Of a stretch of DNA of 50,861 bases, positions 26,306 through 34,650 are shown one piece after another. The position numbers were made by a program, and so were the translations under genes. The DNA comes from Candidatus Enterenecus stercoripullorum (lineage in GTDB: Bacteria; Bacillota; Clostridia; Oscillospirales; Oscillospiraceae): the NCBI GenBank assembly GCA_018716015.1, contig DVKM01000068.1, forward strand, positions 1-50,861, given 5' to 3'. Under the pieces are notes generated by a model. That model saw only the letters and a program-made list of their open reading frames with translations, did no database searches and had not been told where the DNA came from. The stretch's first letter is position 1. The number at the start of each line of letters is the position of its first letter.

Positions 26306-26866
26306 ACATGTTGTCCTCCTCTTTTTTCTATGATTTCAGGGGTCTCACCACCCGCACCAGGAAGCCGAAGCTGGGAAAACACCTCCTATGTCTTGAATTT
26401 GCGCGTGGCGCCAACACCTCAGGACCGTTGTGGGCCCTCCCCTATGAGGCCAGAGCAAAAGATACCGAAAGCGAACCTCTCTCTACGGAGCCATCAGCTC
26501 CCGTGCAGCCCGCTGCCGGAAAGCCGGTCCGCCCCTCCCTGCAGCCCCAAAAGGCATCTAACGCGCAAAGGGCTTCCCTCTGCACGCTCTCGCCGACAGC
26601 CGGTCTAGCTTTTCCAAGCCAGCATCATTTTACTCTTTTGGTACGAAAAGGCACACCTTTGAGCAGAAAAGACCCGCTCAGCAGGGCACTCATGTGAAGA
26701 ATCGCGCTGCCGAACAGGTCTCTGCGTTTCAGGCGGACCCGATCTGTGGGAGTGTCCCGCAGATGTCTTGACGAATCCGTCTCGTACCAAAAGAGGCACG
26801 ATGCATACTCCCCTATCCATCTTTTCAGAGAGGGTTTTCCGTACTGAAAGAGGTTTCTTAACGTTT
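26306..26866 (-). ncRNA. Long structured leader or independent RNA upstream of atoE
   Basis: About 560 nt lie between a perfect promoter and the atoE start codon without a credible gene. The minus-strand RNA has dense local pairing. A 14-bp closing helix (26782-26795 with 26633-26646) surrounds a multi-hairpin domain that includes GACG-GAUU-CGUC (26770-26781), AUCUG...CAGAU with an inner GGGA/UCCC (26742-26764) and AAAGG-UGUG-CCUUU (26647-26660), which stacks directly against the closing helix. A second half holds CCGG-CUUU-CCGG (26516-26527), a bulged ACGG/CCGU-GAGC/GCUC stem (26485-26504) and further GC helices. I cannot match it to a known riboswitch, RNase P, tmRNA, SRP or 6S consensus. 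Confidence 0.6.
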
Positions 26867-26870
26867 CGAA

Positions 26871-26899
26871 ATTATATCACGTTATGGCTCTTTTGTCAA
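26871..26899 (-). promoter_or_regulatory. Consensus sigma-A promoter upstream of atoE
   Basis: Minus-strand TTGACA (26894-26899), exactly 17 bp, TATAAT (26871-26876). Both hexamers are perfect matches. TTTCGAAACG overlaps the last -10 base and extends to the start site. Confidence 0.9.
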
Positions 26900-27043
26900 T
26901 CATAATCGCCATTTCGTTAATTTTTTGTCATTTTTTATTTGAATTGTCTGTTCTTTATCACATCTCCAGCCGTGCCGCCGGCGCACCAGGCATCCGGGCG
27001 GCGACTCCTTCTCCGCCCCTGCCCTTCTTGCCAAGAATTATGG

Positions 27044-27072
27044 TTGCTTTTCCTCCCCAATCCCGGTATAAT
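27044..27072 (+). promoter_or_regulatory. Sigma-A promoter for glnS
   Basis: TTGCTT (27044-27049), 17-bp spacer, TATAAT (27067-27072), 64 bp before the glnS ATG. The interval 26900-27043 shows no other feature. Confidence 0.75.
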
Positions 27073-27136
27073 ATTTTGACCCCGTCCCGAACGCCCGGGA
27101 CGCCGGACTCTAACAGTTTACCGAGGAGTGACAGAC

Positions 27137-28828
27137 ATGGCAGAAGAACTGAACGCATCCATGGGCCAGAACTTTATCCACGACTTGATCGACGAGGACC
27201 TCGCTCAGGGCGGACAGTATGAGGGCATGACTGTCCACACCCGCTTTCCCCCTGAGCCCAACGGCTATCTCCACATCGGCCACTGCAAGGCCCTGACCAT
27301 CGACTTTGGCACTGCGGAGAAGTATGGGGGGCTTTGCAACCTGCGCATGGATGACACCAACCCCGCCAAAGAGGACACAGAGTACGTGGACGCCATTCAG
27401 GATGACATTCACTGGCTGGGCTTTGACTGGGGGGACCGGTTTTACTACGCCTCCGACTACTTTGAAAAGATGTATGAGTATGCCGAGGAACTGATCCAAA
27501 AGGGCCTGGCCTACGTCTGCCAGCTCTCCCCCGAGGAATTTAAGGCCAACCGGGGCTCCATCGGCGTGCCCGCCACCTCCCCCTACCGGGACCGGCCTGT
27601 GGAGGAATCCCTGGACCTGTTCCGCCGGATGCGGGCCGGGGAATTTGCCGAGGGCTCCATGACCCTGCGGGCCAAGATCGACCTGGCCAGCGGCAACTTC
27701 AATATGCGCGACCCGGTACTCTACCGGATCAACTTTGCCCACCACCACCGCCAGGGGGACAAATGGTGCATCTACCCCATGTACGATTTCGCCCACCCCA
27801 TCGAGGACGCCCTGGAGGGAATCACCCACTCCCTGTGCTCCCTAGAGTTCCAGGACCACCGTCCCCTGTACGACTGGGTGGTGAGCAACATCTCCATCCC
27901 TTACCATAAGCCCCGGCAGATTGAGTTCTCCCGCCTGGGCATCGACCACACGGTGATGAGCAAGCGTAAGCTGCGCGCGCTGGTGGAAGAGGGCCGGGTG
28001 TCCGGCTGGGACGACCCCCGGATGCCCACTCTGTGCGGCATGCGTCGCCGGGGCTATACCCCCCGCTCCATCCGGGATTTCTGCGAGCGGGTGGGAGTGA
28101 CCAAGTCGGACAACACCATCGAGTACGCCCTTTTGGAGCACTGCCTGCGGGAGGATCTCAACGAGTCGGCCCGGCGGGTGATGGCGGTGCTGCGCCCCGT
28201 CAAGCTCGCCATCGTCAACTACCCCGAGGGCCAGAGCGAGACTTTTGAGGTGGAGAACAACCCCAACCGCCCCGAGGACGGAACCCGCGCCGTTACCTTC
28301 TCCAAGCATCTGTATGTGGAGGCGGAAGACTTCCTGCCCGAGCCCGTACCCAAGTATAAACGTCTCTACCCAGGCGGCCCGGAGTGCCGCCTGAAAGGGG
28401 CCTACCTCATCCGCTGCATGGGCTACGAGACGGACGAGGACGGCAACGTCACCGAGATCCTGGCGGAATACGACCCGGACAGCCGGGGCGGCAACCCCGC
28501 CGACGGCCGGAAGGTGAAGGGGGCTACCATCCACTGGGTGGACGCCGCCACCGCCCTGGACGCGGAGGTGCGGCTGTACGACAACCTGTTCTCCGACCCC
28601 GATCCCGACGCGGCGGGCAAGGATTTCCTGGCCTGCCTGAACCCCAACTCTCTGGAGGTGCTCACTGGGGCCAAGGTGGAGGCCGGACTGGCCGCCGCCC
28701 AGCCTTCCGACCGCTTCCAGTTCCTGCGCCAGGGCTACTTCTGCGCCGACAGCAGGGACAGCAAACCCGGCAAGCTGGTATTCAACCGCTCGGTGAGCCT
28801 GAAGGACAGCTTCAAGGCCCAGCGGTAA
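27137..28828 (+). CDS. glnS: Glutaminyl-tRNA synthetase
   Basis: Charges tRNA-Gln with glutamine. A class I synthetase: the HIGH motif is [14 protein letters not shown], the KMSKS motif is [21 protein letters not shown] and [28 protein letters not shown] distinguish it from glutamyl-tRNA synthetase. It is full length at 563 residues, including the C-terminal anticodon-binding beta barrels. The ATG at 27137 has GAGGAG eight bases upstream; a GTG at 27128 overlaps that site. Many Firmicutes lack GlnRS and use the GatCAB transamidation route, so its presence is characteristic of some clostridial lineages. It is a single-gene unit with its own promoter and terminator. Confidence 0.96.
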   Translation: MAEELNASMGQNFIHDLIDEDLAQGGQYEGMTVHTRFPPEPNGYLHIGHCKALTIDFGTAEKYGGLCNLRMDDTNPAKEDTEYVDAIQDDIHWLGFDWGDRFYYASDYFEKMYEYAEELIQKGLAYVCQLSPEEFKANRGSIGVPATSPYRDRPVEESLDLFRRMRAGEFAEGSMTLRAKIDLASGNFNMRDPVLYRINFAHHHRQGDKWCIYPMYDFAHPIEDALEGITHSLCSLEFQDHRPLYDWVVSNISIPYHKPRQIEFSRLGIDHTVMSKRKLRALVEEGRVSGWDDPRMPTLCGMRRRGYTPRSIRDFCERVGVTKSDNTIEYALLEHCLREDLNESARRVMAVLRPVKLAIVNYPEGQSETFEVENNPNRPEDGTRAVTFSKHLYVEAEDFLPEPVPKYKRLYPGGPECRLKGAYLIRCMGYETDEDGNVTEILAEYDPDSRGGNPADGRKVKGATIHWVDAATALDAEVRLYDNLFSDPDPDAAGKDFLACLNPNSLEVLTGAKVEAGLAAAQPSDRFQFLRQGYFCADSRDSKPGKLVFNRSVSLKDSFKAQR

Positions 28829-28846
28829 AAATCCCATCAGGAAACA

Positions 28847-28881
28847 CCAGGACCCGCCGGGGGACGCCGGGCGGGTCCTGG
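28847..28881 (+). terminator. Terminator after glnS
   Basis: A 12-bp GC-rich stem (CCAGGACCCGCC with GGCGGGTCCTGG, 28847-28858 and 28870-28881), loop about 11 nt, followed by CGTCTATTT. The T-tract is weak but the stem is strong. Confidence 0.7.
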
Positions 28882-28962
28882 CGTCTATTTGGTCAAAAGT
28901 ACGATGTTTCCACCGGTTTTCCGCCGGAACGTGAACGAAACGTAAACACTGGGAGCCGGGCA

Positions 28963-28991
28963 TGGACTTTTCCCGCCGGGTATGATATACT
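28963..28991 (+). promoter_or_regulatory. Promoter for the GT26 glycosyltransferase gene
   Basis: TGGACT (28963-28968), 17-bp spacer, TATACT (28986-28991), 40 bp before the start codon. Confidence 0.65.
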
Positions 28992-29031
28992 GTGTGGCAA
29001 CTGTGAAGGGACCCTGCAAGGAGGAACCGTG

Positions 29032-29754
29032 GTGCGGACGGATATTTTGGGCATAGCCTTTGACAATGTGACCATGGAGGAGGCGGTGGACCGGGCCATG
29101 GCCCTGCTGGAGCAGGATGGCCCTCACCTGGTGGTCACCCCAAACGCCGAGATCGTACAGCAGGCCGGGTCCGATCCCGAGTTTGCTGCGCTGATCGCCC
29201 GGGCCGACCTGGTCCTCCCCGACGGGGTAGGCGTGATCTACGCCTCCAAAATCCTGGGCCGTCCCCTGCGGGGGCGGGTGCCTGGGGTGGACTTTGCCAG
29301 CGCCCTCATGGACCGTATGGCCCAAACCGGCAAGCGCCTATTCCTGCTGGGGGCCAAGCCCGGCGTGGCTCAAGAGGCCGCCCGGCGGCTGACGGAACAG
29401 CACCCCGGCCTGGTGGTCTGCGGCGTGCACGACGGCTATTTCAAAGAGGACGCCGGCGTGGTGCAGGCCATCCGGGCGGCTCAGGCAGACGTGGTCTTTG
29501 TCTGCCTGGGCGCGCCTAAGCAGGAGAAGTGGGCCGCCGCCCACGGGGAGGCAACGGGTGCCCGGCTGCTCGTCGGCCTTGGCGGCTCCCTGGACGTGTT
29601 CGCCGGACAGGTGGAGCGGGCCCCGGAGTCCTGGCAGAAGCTGGGGCTGGAGTGGCTCTACCGCACCATCCGCCAGCCCTCCCGGTTCAAGCGGGTGGCC
29701 AAGCTGCCCCTGTTTCTCCTCTCTGCGGTGGGGGCCAGGCTCAAAGGAAAGTGA
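29032..29754 (+). CDS. tagA: WecB/TagA/CpsF family glycosyltransferase (GT26)
   Basis: A membrane-associated glycosyltransferase of about 240 residues. In wall teichoic acid synthesis TagA adds N-acetylmannosamine to undecaprenyl-linked GlcNAc; other members act in capsule or enterobacterial antigen pathways. The family motifs are VVTPNAEIVQQA, ADLVLPDGVGVIYASK with the probable catalytic Asp, FLLGAKPGVA and VCLGAPKQEKW. The start is one of two adjacent GTG codons; that at 29032 is seven bases after AAGGAGG and is preferred over 29029. It is followed 10 bp later by tmk. No other teichoic acid or capsule genes are nearby, so the polymer is unknown. Confidence 0.9.
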   Translation: MRTDILGIAFDNVTMEEAVDRAMALLEQDGPHLVVTPNAEIVQQAGSDPEFAALIARADLVLPDGVGVIYASKILGRPLRGRVPGVDFASALMDRMAQTGKRLFLLGAKPGVAQEAARRLTEQHPGLVVCGVHDGYFKEDAGVVQAIRAAQADVVFVCLGAPKQEKWAAAHGEATGARLLVGLGGSLDVFAGQVERAPESWQKLGLEWLYRTIRQPSRFKRVAKLPLFLLSAVGARLKGK

Positions 29755-29764
29755 GGTGTCGGCC

Positions 29765-30421
29765 ATGGCCGGCAGATTGATTGTCTTTGAGGGGACAGAC
29801 GGCTCGGGCAAGTCCACCCAGTTCGCCCTGGCCCGTCAGGCGCTGGAGCGGGAGGGCCGGGAATTTCGCACCTTTACCTATCCCCAGTACCAGGAGGAGT
29901 CCTCCGCCCTGGTGCGCATGTACCTCGGCGGCCAGTTCGGCACCCATCCCTCTGATGTGAACGCCTACGCCGCCTCCACCTTTTTTGCGGTGGACCGCTA
30001 CGCCGGCTACAAGCGCTTCTGGGGCTCTTACTACGAACAGGGCGGGCTGATGATGCTGGACCGGTACACCACCTCCAACGCGGTGCACCAGTCCTCCAAG
30101 CTCGCCCCGCCGGAGCGGGAGGCGTTCTTCCGCTGGCTGGCAGACTTCGAGTACGGCGCGCTGGGGCTGCCCCGGCCCGACCTGGTGCTCTGGCTGGACA
30201 TGCCCACCCAGCTGGCGGTAAATAATCTGCGCCGCCGGGAACGGGTCACCCACACCATCGGCGATATCCACGAGGTGGACGCAGCCTATCTCAGCGCCTG
30301 CCGGGATGCCGCGGCCCAGGCAGCGGACTTTTTCGGCTGGCGGCGCGTCGCCTGCACCGACGGGGGCGGCGCTTTGCGCACCCAGGAGGACATTCATAAG
30401 GAGATTCTCTCTTACATTTAA
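29765..30421 (+). CDS. tmk: Thymidylate kinase (dTMP kinase)
   Basis: Phosphorylates dTMP to dTDP. The P-loop FEGTDGSGKST is at residues 8-18, the DR motif appears in MMLDRYTTSNAVHQ, and LVLWLDMP is the switch strand before the lid region. At 218 residues it is slightly longer than many bacterial enzymes. It starts 10 bp after the GT26 gene and lies on the same strand, so both are likely co-transcribed. The DJ-1-like gene follows after 53 bp. No holB or other replication gene, a common neighbour of tmk in Firmicutes, is next to it. Confidence 0.93.
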   Translation: MAGRLIVFEGTDGSGKSTQFALARQALEREGREFRTFTYPQYQEESSALVRMYLGGQFGTHPSDVNAYAASTFFAVDRYAGYKRFWGSYYEQGGLMMLDRYTTSNAVHQSSKLAPPEREAFFRWLADFEYGALGLPRPDLVLWLDMPTQLAVNNLRRRERVTHTIGDIHEVDAAYLSACRDAAAQAADFFGWRRVACTDGGGALRTQEDIHKEILSYI

Positions 30422-30474
30422 TAAAGGCCCATGGCCGTCCTTTGACCTGAGCCCTGTTGAAAGGTGGTTTCCCC

Positions 30475-31026
30475 ATGGTATATATCTTGCTGGCCCCCGG
30501 TTTTGAGGAGGCCGAAGCCCTGGTCCCCGCCGACCTGCTGCGCCGAGCGAACGTCCCGGTGACCCTGACCGGCGTGGGTGGCGATTGCGTCACCGGCGCC
30601 CACGGCGTCCCGGTGCGCGCCGATGCGGCGGTTGAACAGGTGGCGCTGTGCGCCGGCGATATGCTGGTGCTGCCCGGCGGCCCCGGCGTGGCCGCCCTGG
30701 AGGGCAGCGGCGCAGTCCTATCCCTGATCCGCCAGGCCGCCCAGCAGGAGGATCTGTGGCTGGCCGCCATCTGCGCCGCCCCTACCCTGCTGGCCCGGAT
30801 GGAACTGCTCCCCGGCCGCCAGGCGGTGTGTTACCCTGGCATGGAGGACGATCTAACCGCCCACGGCGCCACGCCCCGGATGGAGTGTTCCACCGTGCGG
30901 GATGGCAGGTTCATCACCGGCCGGGCCCCCGGCTCCGCCTTTGATTTCGGTCTGGCCCTGGTGGAAGCTCTGGCCGGCCCCCAGACCGCCCAGCAGGTGC
31001 GCGCCGGCATTCATTATCACGGCTGA
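30475..31026 (+). CDS. DJ-1/PfpI family protein
   Basis: A 183-residue class I glutamine amidotransferase-like protein of the DJ-1 branch. The reactive Cys100 sits in the nucleophile elbow AAICAAPTLLA, and the conserved N-terminal acidic pair is in APGFEEAEALVP. VLPGGPGV and the late FITGRAPGSAFDFGLALVEAL are standard. Members act as stress-responsive deglycase-like or chaperone proteins, or in thiamine-related roles; the specific activity here is unknown. The ATG at 30475 has GAAAGGTGG seven bases upstream. It probably extends the GT26-tmk transcript and ends at a perfect hairpin. Confidence 0.9.
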   Translation: MVYILLAPGFEEAEALVPADLLRRANVPVTLTGVGGDCVTGAHGVPVRADAAVEQVALCAGDMLVLPGGPGVAALEGSGAVLSLIRQAAQQEDLWLAAICAAPTLLARMELLPGRQAVCYPGMEDDLTAHGATPRMECSTVRDGRFITGRAPGSAFDFGLALVEALAGPQTAQQVRAGIHYHG

Positions 31027-31054
31027 ACAGGCCTGTCCACTCCTGGGGCAGCAA

Positions 31055-31080
31055 GACGGAGGGGCGTGCGCCCCTCCGTC
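31055..31080. terminator. Perfect 12-bp hairpin
   Basis: GACGGAGGGGCG (31055-31066) pairs with 31069-31080 around a TG centre. There is no T-tract on the plus strand; on the minus strand it is followed by TTGCTG. It lies between the DJ-1 gene and the convergent Cys-rich small gene. Confidence 0.6.
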
Positions 31081-31226
31081 CGAATCATCCCAGGGCCGCC
31101 GATGCTTGGCGCGTCAGGCGGCAGGGAAAGCACGCTGTATGTTCAGCCCCGGCAGCGCGCGCCCGGCTGAGCACACCATCCGACCCTCACTCCGCCGCGG
31201 CCGGCGGCCAGGGGCCTTTCTGACAA

Positions 31227-31367
31227 TCAGCAGCAGCCGTCGTTGCAGCCGCAGCTGTTGCCGCAGCCGTTGCCGCTGAAACCGTTGCCGCAGCAGCAGC
31301 ACAGAATGAGAACCAGGATGATGATCCACCAGCAGCCGCCGCCGAAACCATTGTTACCACAACACAT
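31227..31367 (-). CDS. Cys/Gly-rich small membrane protein
   Basis: A 46-residue protein with 12 cysteines. It starts MCCGNNGFGGGCWW, has a hydrophobic stretch IIILVLIL that could span or insert in the membrane, then four consecutive cysteines and a Gly/Asn/Cys tail ending DGCC. GAGGTG lies eight bases upstream of the ATG at 31367, and the codons show no frameshift. Similar tiny Gly/Cys-rich proteins occur in clostridial spore formers without known function; a spore coat or metal-binding role is conjecture. It lies alone on the minus strand among plus-strand genes. Confidence 0.65.
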   Translation of the reverse strand: MCCGNNGFGGGCWWIIILVLILCCCCGNGFSGNGCGNSCGCNDGCC

Positions 31368-31563
31368 GATTTTGTCACCTCACATTTGATGTCCGGTCAC
31401 AGGTACCGGCTCGGACCCCGCCCCCTTCGGGAGCGGCGCCCGAGGCGGCGCCCGTTCTCCGTTTCTGCGTTATCCTATGTGGAGACCGCGGGATTGGTTC
31501 CAGCCCGCCCTTTGATTTGCCCACCTGTGACTTACCCTGAAATTACGATAGGAGCGAAATGCC

Positions 31564-32742
31564 ATGGCAGAAGAACACCGCAGCCCGTCCTCCGGGCAGC
31601 CGCAGCGCCACACCCGGGTCACCCGCAGGCGGCGCAGCCGCAGATCTAAAGTGGCCGGCGCGTTTTTGTACGTCCTGTTCGTCATCGGCCTGTCCGCCGT
31701 ACTGGCCACGGTGGGCTGGGTGTGGGCCAACGACTTGCTGGCCCTGAATAAGGAGTATACCTCCGTGATCATCACCGTCCCTGACGACGCCATCACCTAC
31801 ACCGAGCAGACCGACGAGAACGGGAATGCCTACACTGTCACCCATGCGGATATGGGGCAGATCGTGGATCAGCTGGAGGAGGAGGGACTGATCGAGTACA
31901 AGTTCCTGTTCCAGCTCTACTCCTGGTTCTCCAACGCCGATGAGAAAATCGTGGCCGGTACCTATGAGCTGAACACGGAGATGGACTACCGGGCTCTGGT
32001 CACCAATATGAGCTCGTCCTCCTCCACCCGCCAGACTATTGATCTGACCATTCCCGAGGGCTACACCGTGGACCAGATCTTCGCGCTGCTGGACGAGGAG
32101 GGGGTTTCCACCGCCGCCCAGTTGGAGGAGACGGCCGCCAACCACGACTACGCCTTCGACTTTCTGGAGGGCATCCCCCTGGGGGACTACCACCGGCTGG
32201 AGGGCTACCTCTTCCCTGACACCTACACCTTCTATCTGGGGGAGAACCCCCTGTATGTCATCAACAAGATGCTGGTGAACTTCTACACCCGTATGGAAGA
32301 CTACTTTGACCAGTTCACCCAGGAGAGTGCGTACTCCCTCCACGATATCGTCGTCATCGCCTCCATGATTGAGAAGGAGACGGACGGCGAGGACTATCGG
32401 GACATTTCCTCGGTCATCTACAACCGCCTGGAGAATACCGCCGCCGAGACCGCGGGCTACCTCCAGATTGACGCCACGCTGGTCTATATCAACGGCGGCA
32501 ATGTGCCCACCGACGCCGACCGGGAGATCGACTCCCCCTACAACACCTATCTGTACCAGGGCCTGCCCGCCGGTCCCATCTCCAATCCCGGCATGGAGTC
32601 CCTCTACGCCGCCATGAACCCCAACGACACCAGCTATTATTACTATGTGCTCAACCCAGAGACCGGCCGGCACGACTTCAGCCGCACCTACGCCGAGCAC
32701 CAAGCCAAGGTGGCCCAGTATGCCAACAGTGCGGAAAGCTGA
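31564..32742 (+). CDS. mltG: Endolytic murein transglycosylase MltG
   Basis: Cleaves nascent glycan strands near the membrane and helps set strand length. The 392 residues comprise a basic cytoplasmic tail (RRRRSRRSK), one transmembrane helix at about 31-54, and the YceG fold. The catalytic Glu is in VIASMIEKETDGE; DYHRLEGYLFPDTY, QIDATLVYI, SPYNTYLYQGLPAGPISNPG and YYYVLNPETGRHDFSRTYAEH are typical. GGAGCGAA precedes the ATG at 31564. It overlaps the U32 gene by 23 bp, the same order as in many Firmicutes, so the two are translationally linked. Confidence 0.95.
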   Translation: MAEEHRSPSSGQPQRHTRVTRRRRSRRSKVAGAFLYVLFVIGLSAVLATVGWVWANDLLALNKEYTSVIITVPDDAITYTEQTDENGNAYTVTHADMGQIVDQLEEEGLIEYKFLFQLYSWFSNADEKIVAGTYELNTEMDYRALVTNMSSSSSTRQTIDLTIPEGYTVDQIFALLDEEGVSTAAQLEETAANHDYAFDFLEGIPLGDYHRLEGYLFPDTYTFYLGENPLYVINKMLVNFYTRMEDYFDQFTQESAYSLHDIVVIASMIEKETDGEDYRDISSVIYNRLENTAAETAGYLQIDATLVYINGGNVPTDADREIDSPYNTYLYQGLPAGPISNPGMESLYAAMNPNDTSYYYYVLNPETGRHDFSRTYAEHQAKVAQYANSAES

Positions 32743-33940
32743 GCTTTTGTCCCCGGCGGGGGACCTGGAACGGCTGAGGATGGCTCTGGCCTACGGTGCG
32801 GACGCGGTCTATCTGGCGGGCAACGCCTTCGGCATGCGGGCCTTCGCGGGCAACTTCGATCGGGAGGGCCTGGCCCAGGCCGTGGAGCTAGCTCACCGCC
32901 AGGGGGTGCGGGTCCATGTGACCTGCAACACCCTGGCCCGCAACGATGAGGCCGCAAAGCTGCCTGAGTATTTGGAATATCTAGACGGCATCGGGGTGGA
33001 CGCGGTGATCGCCGCCGGGGTGGACGTGCTGAGCCTGTGCCAGCGCCACGCCCCCCATGTCCAGGTGCATATGTCCACCCAGACGGGCATCACCAACTAT
33101 GAGATGGTCCGGGTGTGGCATGAGTTGGGGGCCAGCCGGGCCATACTGGCCCGGGAGCTGTCCTTGGACGAGGTGGCCCAGATCTGCGCCAAGGCCCCCC
33201 GGGGAATGGAGGTGGAAGCCTTCGTCCACGGGGCCATGTGCGTGAGCTATTCCGGCCGGTGCCTACTTTCCAACTATATGACCGGGCGGGACGCCGCCCG
33301 TGGGGCCTGCGCCCAGCCCTGCCGCTATCAGTACGCCCTCATGGAGGAAAAGCGGCCTGGAGAGTATTTCCCCGTCTTTGAGGAAAACGGGGAGACCTTC
33401 ATCCTCAACAGCCGGGATATGTGCATGATCGACCACATTCCGGAGCTGCTGTCCGCCGGCCTGCACTCTTTGAAGATCGAGGGCCGGGCCAAGAGCGCCT
33501 ATTACACCGGCATGGTCACCGCCGCCTACCGGCACGCCATCGACGCCGCCGCCCAGGGGCTCCCCCTGGATCCGGTCTGGCGGGATGAGGTGGACAAGGT
33601 GAGCCACCGGCACTACTCCACCGGCTTTTACTTCGGCGATCCCGGCCAGTACACCGACTCCGCCCGGTATGTGCGGGACTGGCAGGTGCTGGCGGTGGTC
33701 ACGGATTGCGATGGGGAGGGCAACGCCACGCTGTCCCTGCGTAACAAATTTTCCGCCGGGGACAAGATCGAAGTAGTGGGCCCCGGCATGGCCGCCTTCC
33801 CCCTCTCCGCCCCCATGATGACGGATGAGGCGGGGCAGCCTCTGGCCGAGCCCCGACACCCTCAAATGGTCTTTCACATGAAACTGCCCCAGCAGGTGCC
33901 GCCCCTGTCCATTCTCCGGGCCTGCCGCCCCAATTCCTGA
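32720..33940 (+). CDS. U32 family peptidase-like protein (TrhP type)
   Basis: About 406 residues. U32 proteins of this class are now tied to prephenate-dependent 5-hydroxylation of wobble uridine in tRNA (TrhP), rather than to proteolysis. The N-terminal barrel has ELLSPAGDLERLRMAL and GADAVYLAG. The conserved Cys cluster is in AMCVSYSGRCLLSNY and GACAQPCRYQY, and SLKIEGRAKSAYYTG marks the family signature. The ATG at 32720 is inside mltG, six bases after AAGGTGG; a GTG nine bases later is possible. The GNAT gene follows after 15 bp, so this is probably a three-gene unit with mltG. Confidence 0.9.
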   Translation: MPTVRKAELLSPAGDLERLRMALAYGADAVYLAGNAFGMRAFAGNFDREGLAQAVELAHRQGVRVHVTCNTLARNDEAAKLPEYLEYLDGIGVDAVIAAGVDVLSLCQRHAPHVQVHMSTQTGITNYEMVRVWHELGASRAILARELSLDEVAQICAKAPRGMEVEAFVHGAMCVSYSGRCLLSNYMTGRDAARGACAQPCRYQYALMEEKRPGEYFPVFEENGETFILNSRDMCMIDHIPELLSAGLHSLKIEGRAKSAYYTGMVTAAYRHAIDAAAQGLPLDPVWRDEVDKVSHRHYSTGFYFGDPGQYTDSARYVRDWQVLAVVTDCDGEGNATLSLRNKFSAGDKIEVVGPGMAAFPLSAPMMTDEAGQPLAEPRHPQMVFHMKLPQQVPPLSILRACRPNS

Positions 33941-33955
33941 AAGGAGCTGACCTTC

Positions 33956-34465
33956 GTGGAAATCCGCCACGCCCTCCCCTCTGATCTGGACTGCCTGGCT
34001 GCGGTGGAGGCCCTGTGCTTTCCCCCGGCAGAAGCGGCCGGGGCGGATTCTCTCCGTGGCCGGTTGGCGGTCTACCCCAACCACTTTTGGCTGCTGCTGG
34101 AGGAGGGCCGCCTGGTGTCCTATGTCAACGGTCCCGTCACACAGCAGCCCGACCTGGCTGACTGGATGTACCACGATCCCTGCGTCCATCAGGAAAACGG
34201 TGCCTGGCAGATGATCTTCGGCGTCAGTACCGAGCCCTCCTTCCGAAAGCGGGGATACGCCGGTCAGGTGCTGCGTCAGGTCATTGCCGACGCAGCCGCC
34301 CAGGGCCGGAAAGGCCTGGTGCTCACCTGCAAGGACGCCCTGGTCCGCTACTATGCCGGCTTTGGCTTTGCAGACGAGGGCATCTCTTCCTCTCAGCATG
34401 GCGGCGTGGCCTGGCACCAGATGCGCCTGACCCTCCCTGCCTCCCCTTCCTGCTCGTCTGTCTGA
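33956..34465 (+). CDS. GNAT family N-acetyltransferase
   Basis: A 169-residue acetyl-CoA-dependent transferase. The GNAT core is recognisable by the N-terminal EIRHALPSDLDCLAAVEALCFP, the acetyl-CoA pyrophosphate loop in STEPSFRKRGYAGQVL and the C-terminal VLTCKDALVRYYAGFGFAD. It resembles the arylalkylamine-type subgroup. The substrate is unknown. It starts with GTG at 33956, preceded by AAAGGAG, 15 bp after the U32 gene, and ends at an intrinsic terminator, closing the mltG transcript. Confidence 0.88.
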   Translation: MEIRHALPSDLDCLAAVEALCFPPAEAAGADSLRGRLAVYPNHFWLLLEEGRLVSYVNGPVTQQPDLADWMYHDPCVHQENGAWQMIFGVSTEPSFRKRGYAGQVLRQVIADAAAQGRKGLVLTCKDALVRYYAGFGFADEGISSSQHGGVAWHQMRLTLPASPSCSSV

Positions 34466-34468
34466 TCT

Positions 34469-34496
34469 CCGCCCCGGGTATCCCCGGGGCGGTTTT
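34469..34496 (+). terminator. Terminator of the mltG-U32-GNAT unit
   Basis: A 10-bp GC stem (34469-34478 with 34483-34492) and TTTT follow the GNAT stop codon within a few bases. Confidence 0.9.
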
Positions 34497-34509
34497 GTAT
34501 CGGTTAGCG

Positions 34510-34538
34510 TTGCCTTTCCCTTTTGTTTTTTATATAAT
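34510..34538 (+). promoter_or_regulatory. Promoter for the CDF exporter
   Basis: TTGCCT (34510-34515), 17-bp spacer, TATAAT (34533-34538). The start codon is 112 bp downstream; the leader between shows no clear riboswitch fold that I can recognise. Confidence 0.75.
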
Positions 34539-34650
34539 GCGTAGATAGCCAAACTGCTCCGGCCCCGGCGGCGTCTGTTTTCCGTCCCCTGGGCATACCC
34601 TGTCAACAGGGCTGTTTCCAGATCCGAACCGTATCCAGGAGGTCCTTTCC

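Noticed and set aside
26236-26697. 153-codon plus-strand frame ahead of glnS
   Set aside because: No ribosome binding site, no family resemblance, and antisense to the structured leader.
26633-26795. Invertible promoter flanked by 14-bp inverted repeats
   Set aside because: Both arms lie inside the predicted transcript, a hairpin stacks directly on the helix, no promoter lies between the arms, and no dedicated invertase is nearby. An RNA helix is the simpler reading.
26605-26820. 71-codon minus-strand frame in the atoE leader, and a shorter nested frame from 26806
   Set aside because: The first has no ribosome binding site; the second has GGGGAG only one base from its ATG. Both run through the strongly paired RNA domain, so an RNA function explains the sequence better. 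Conservation of either frame would change this view.
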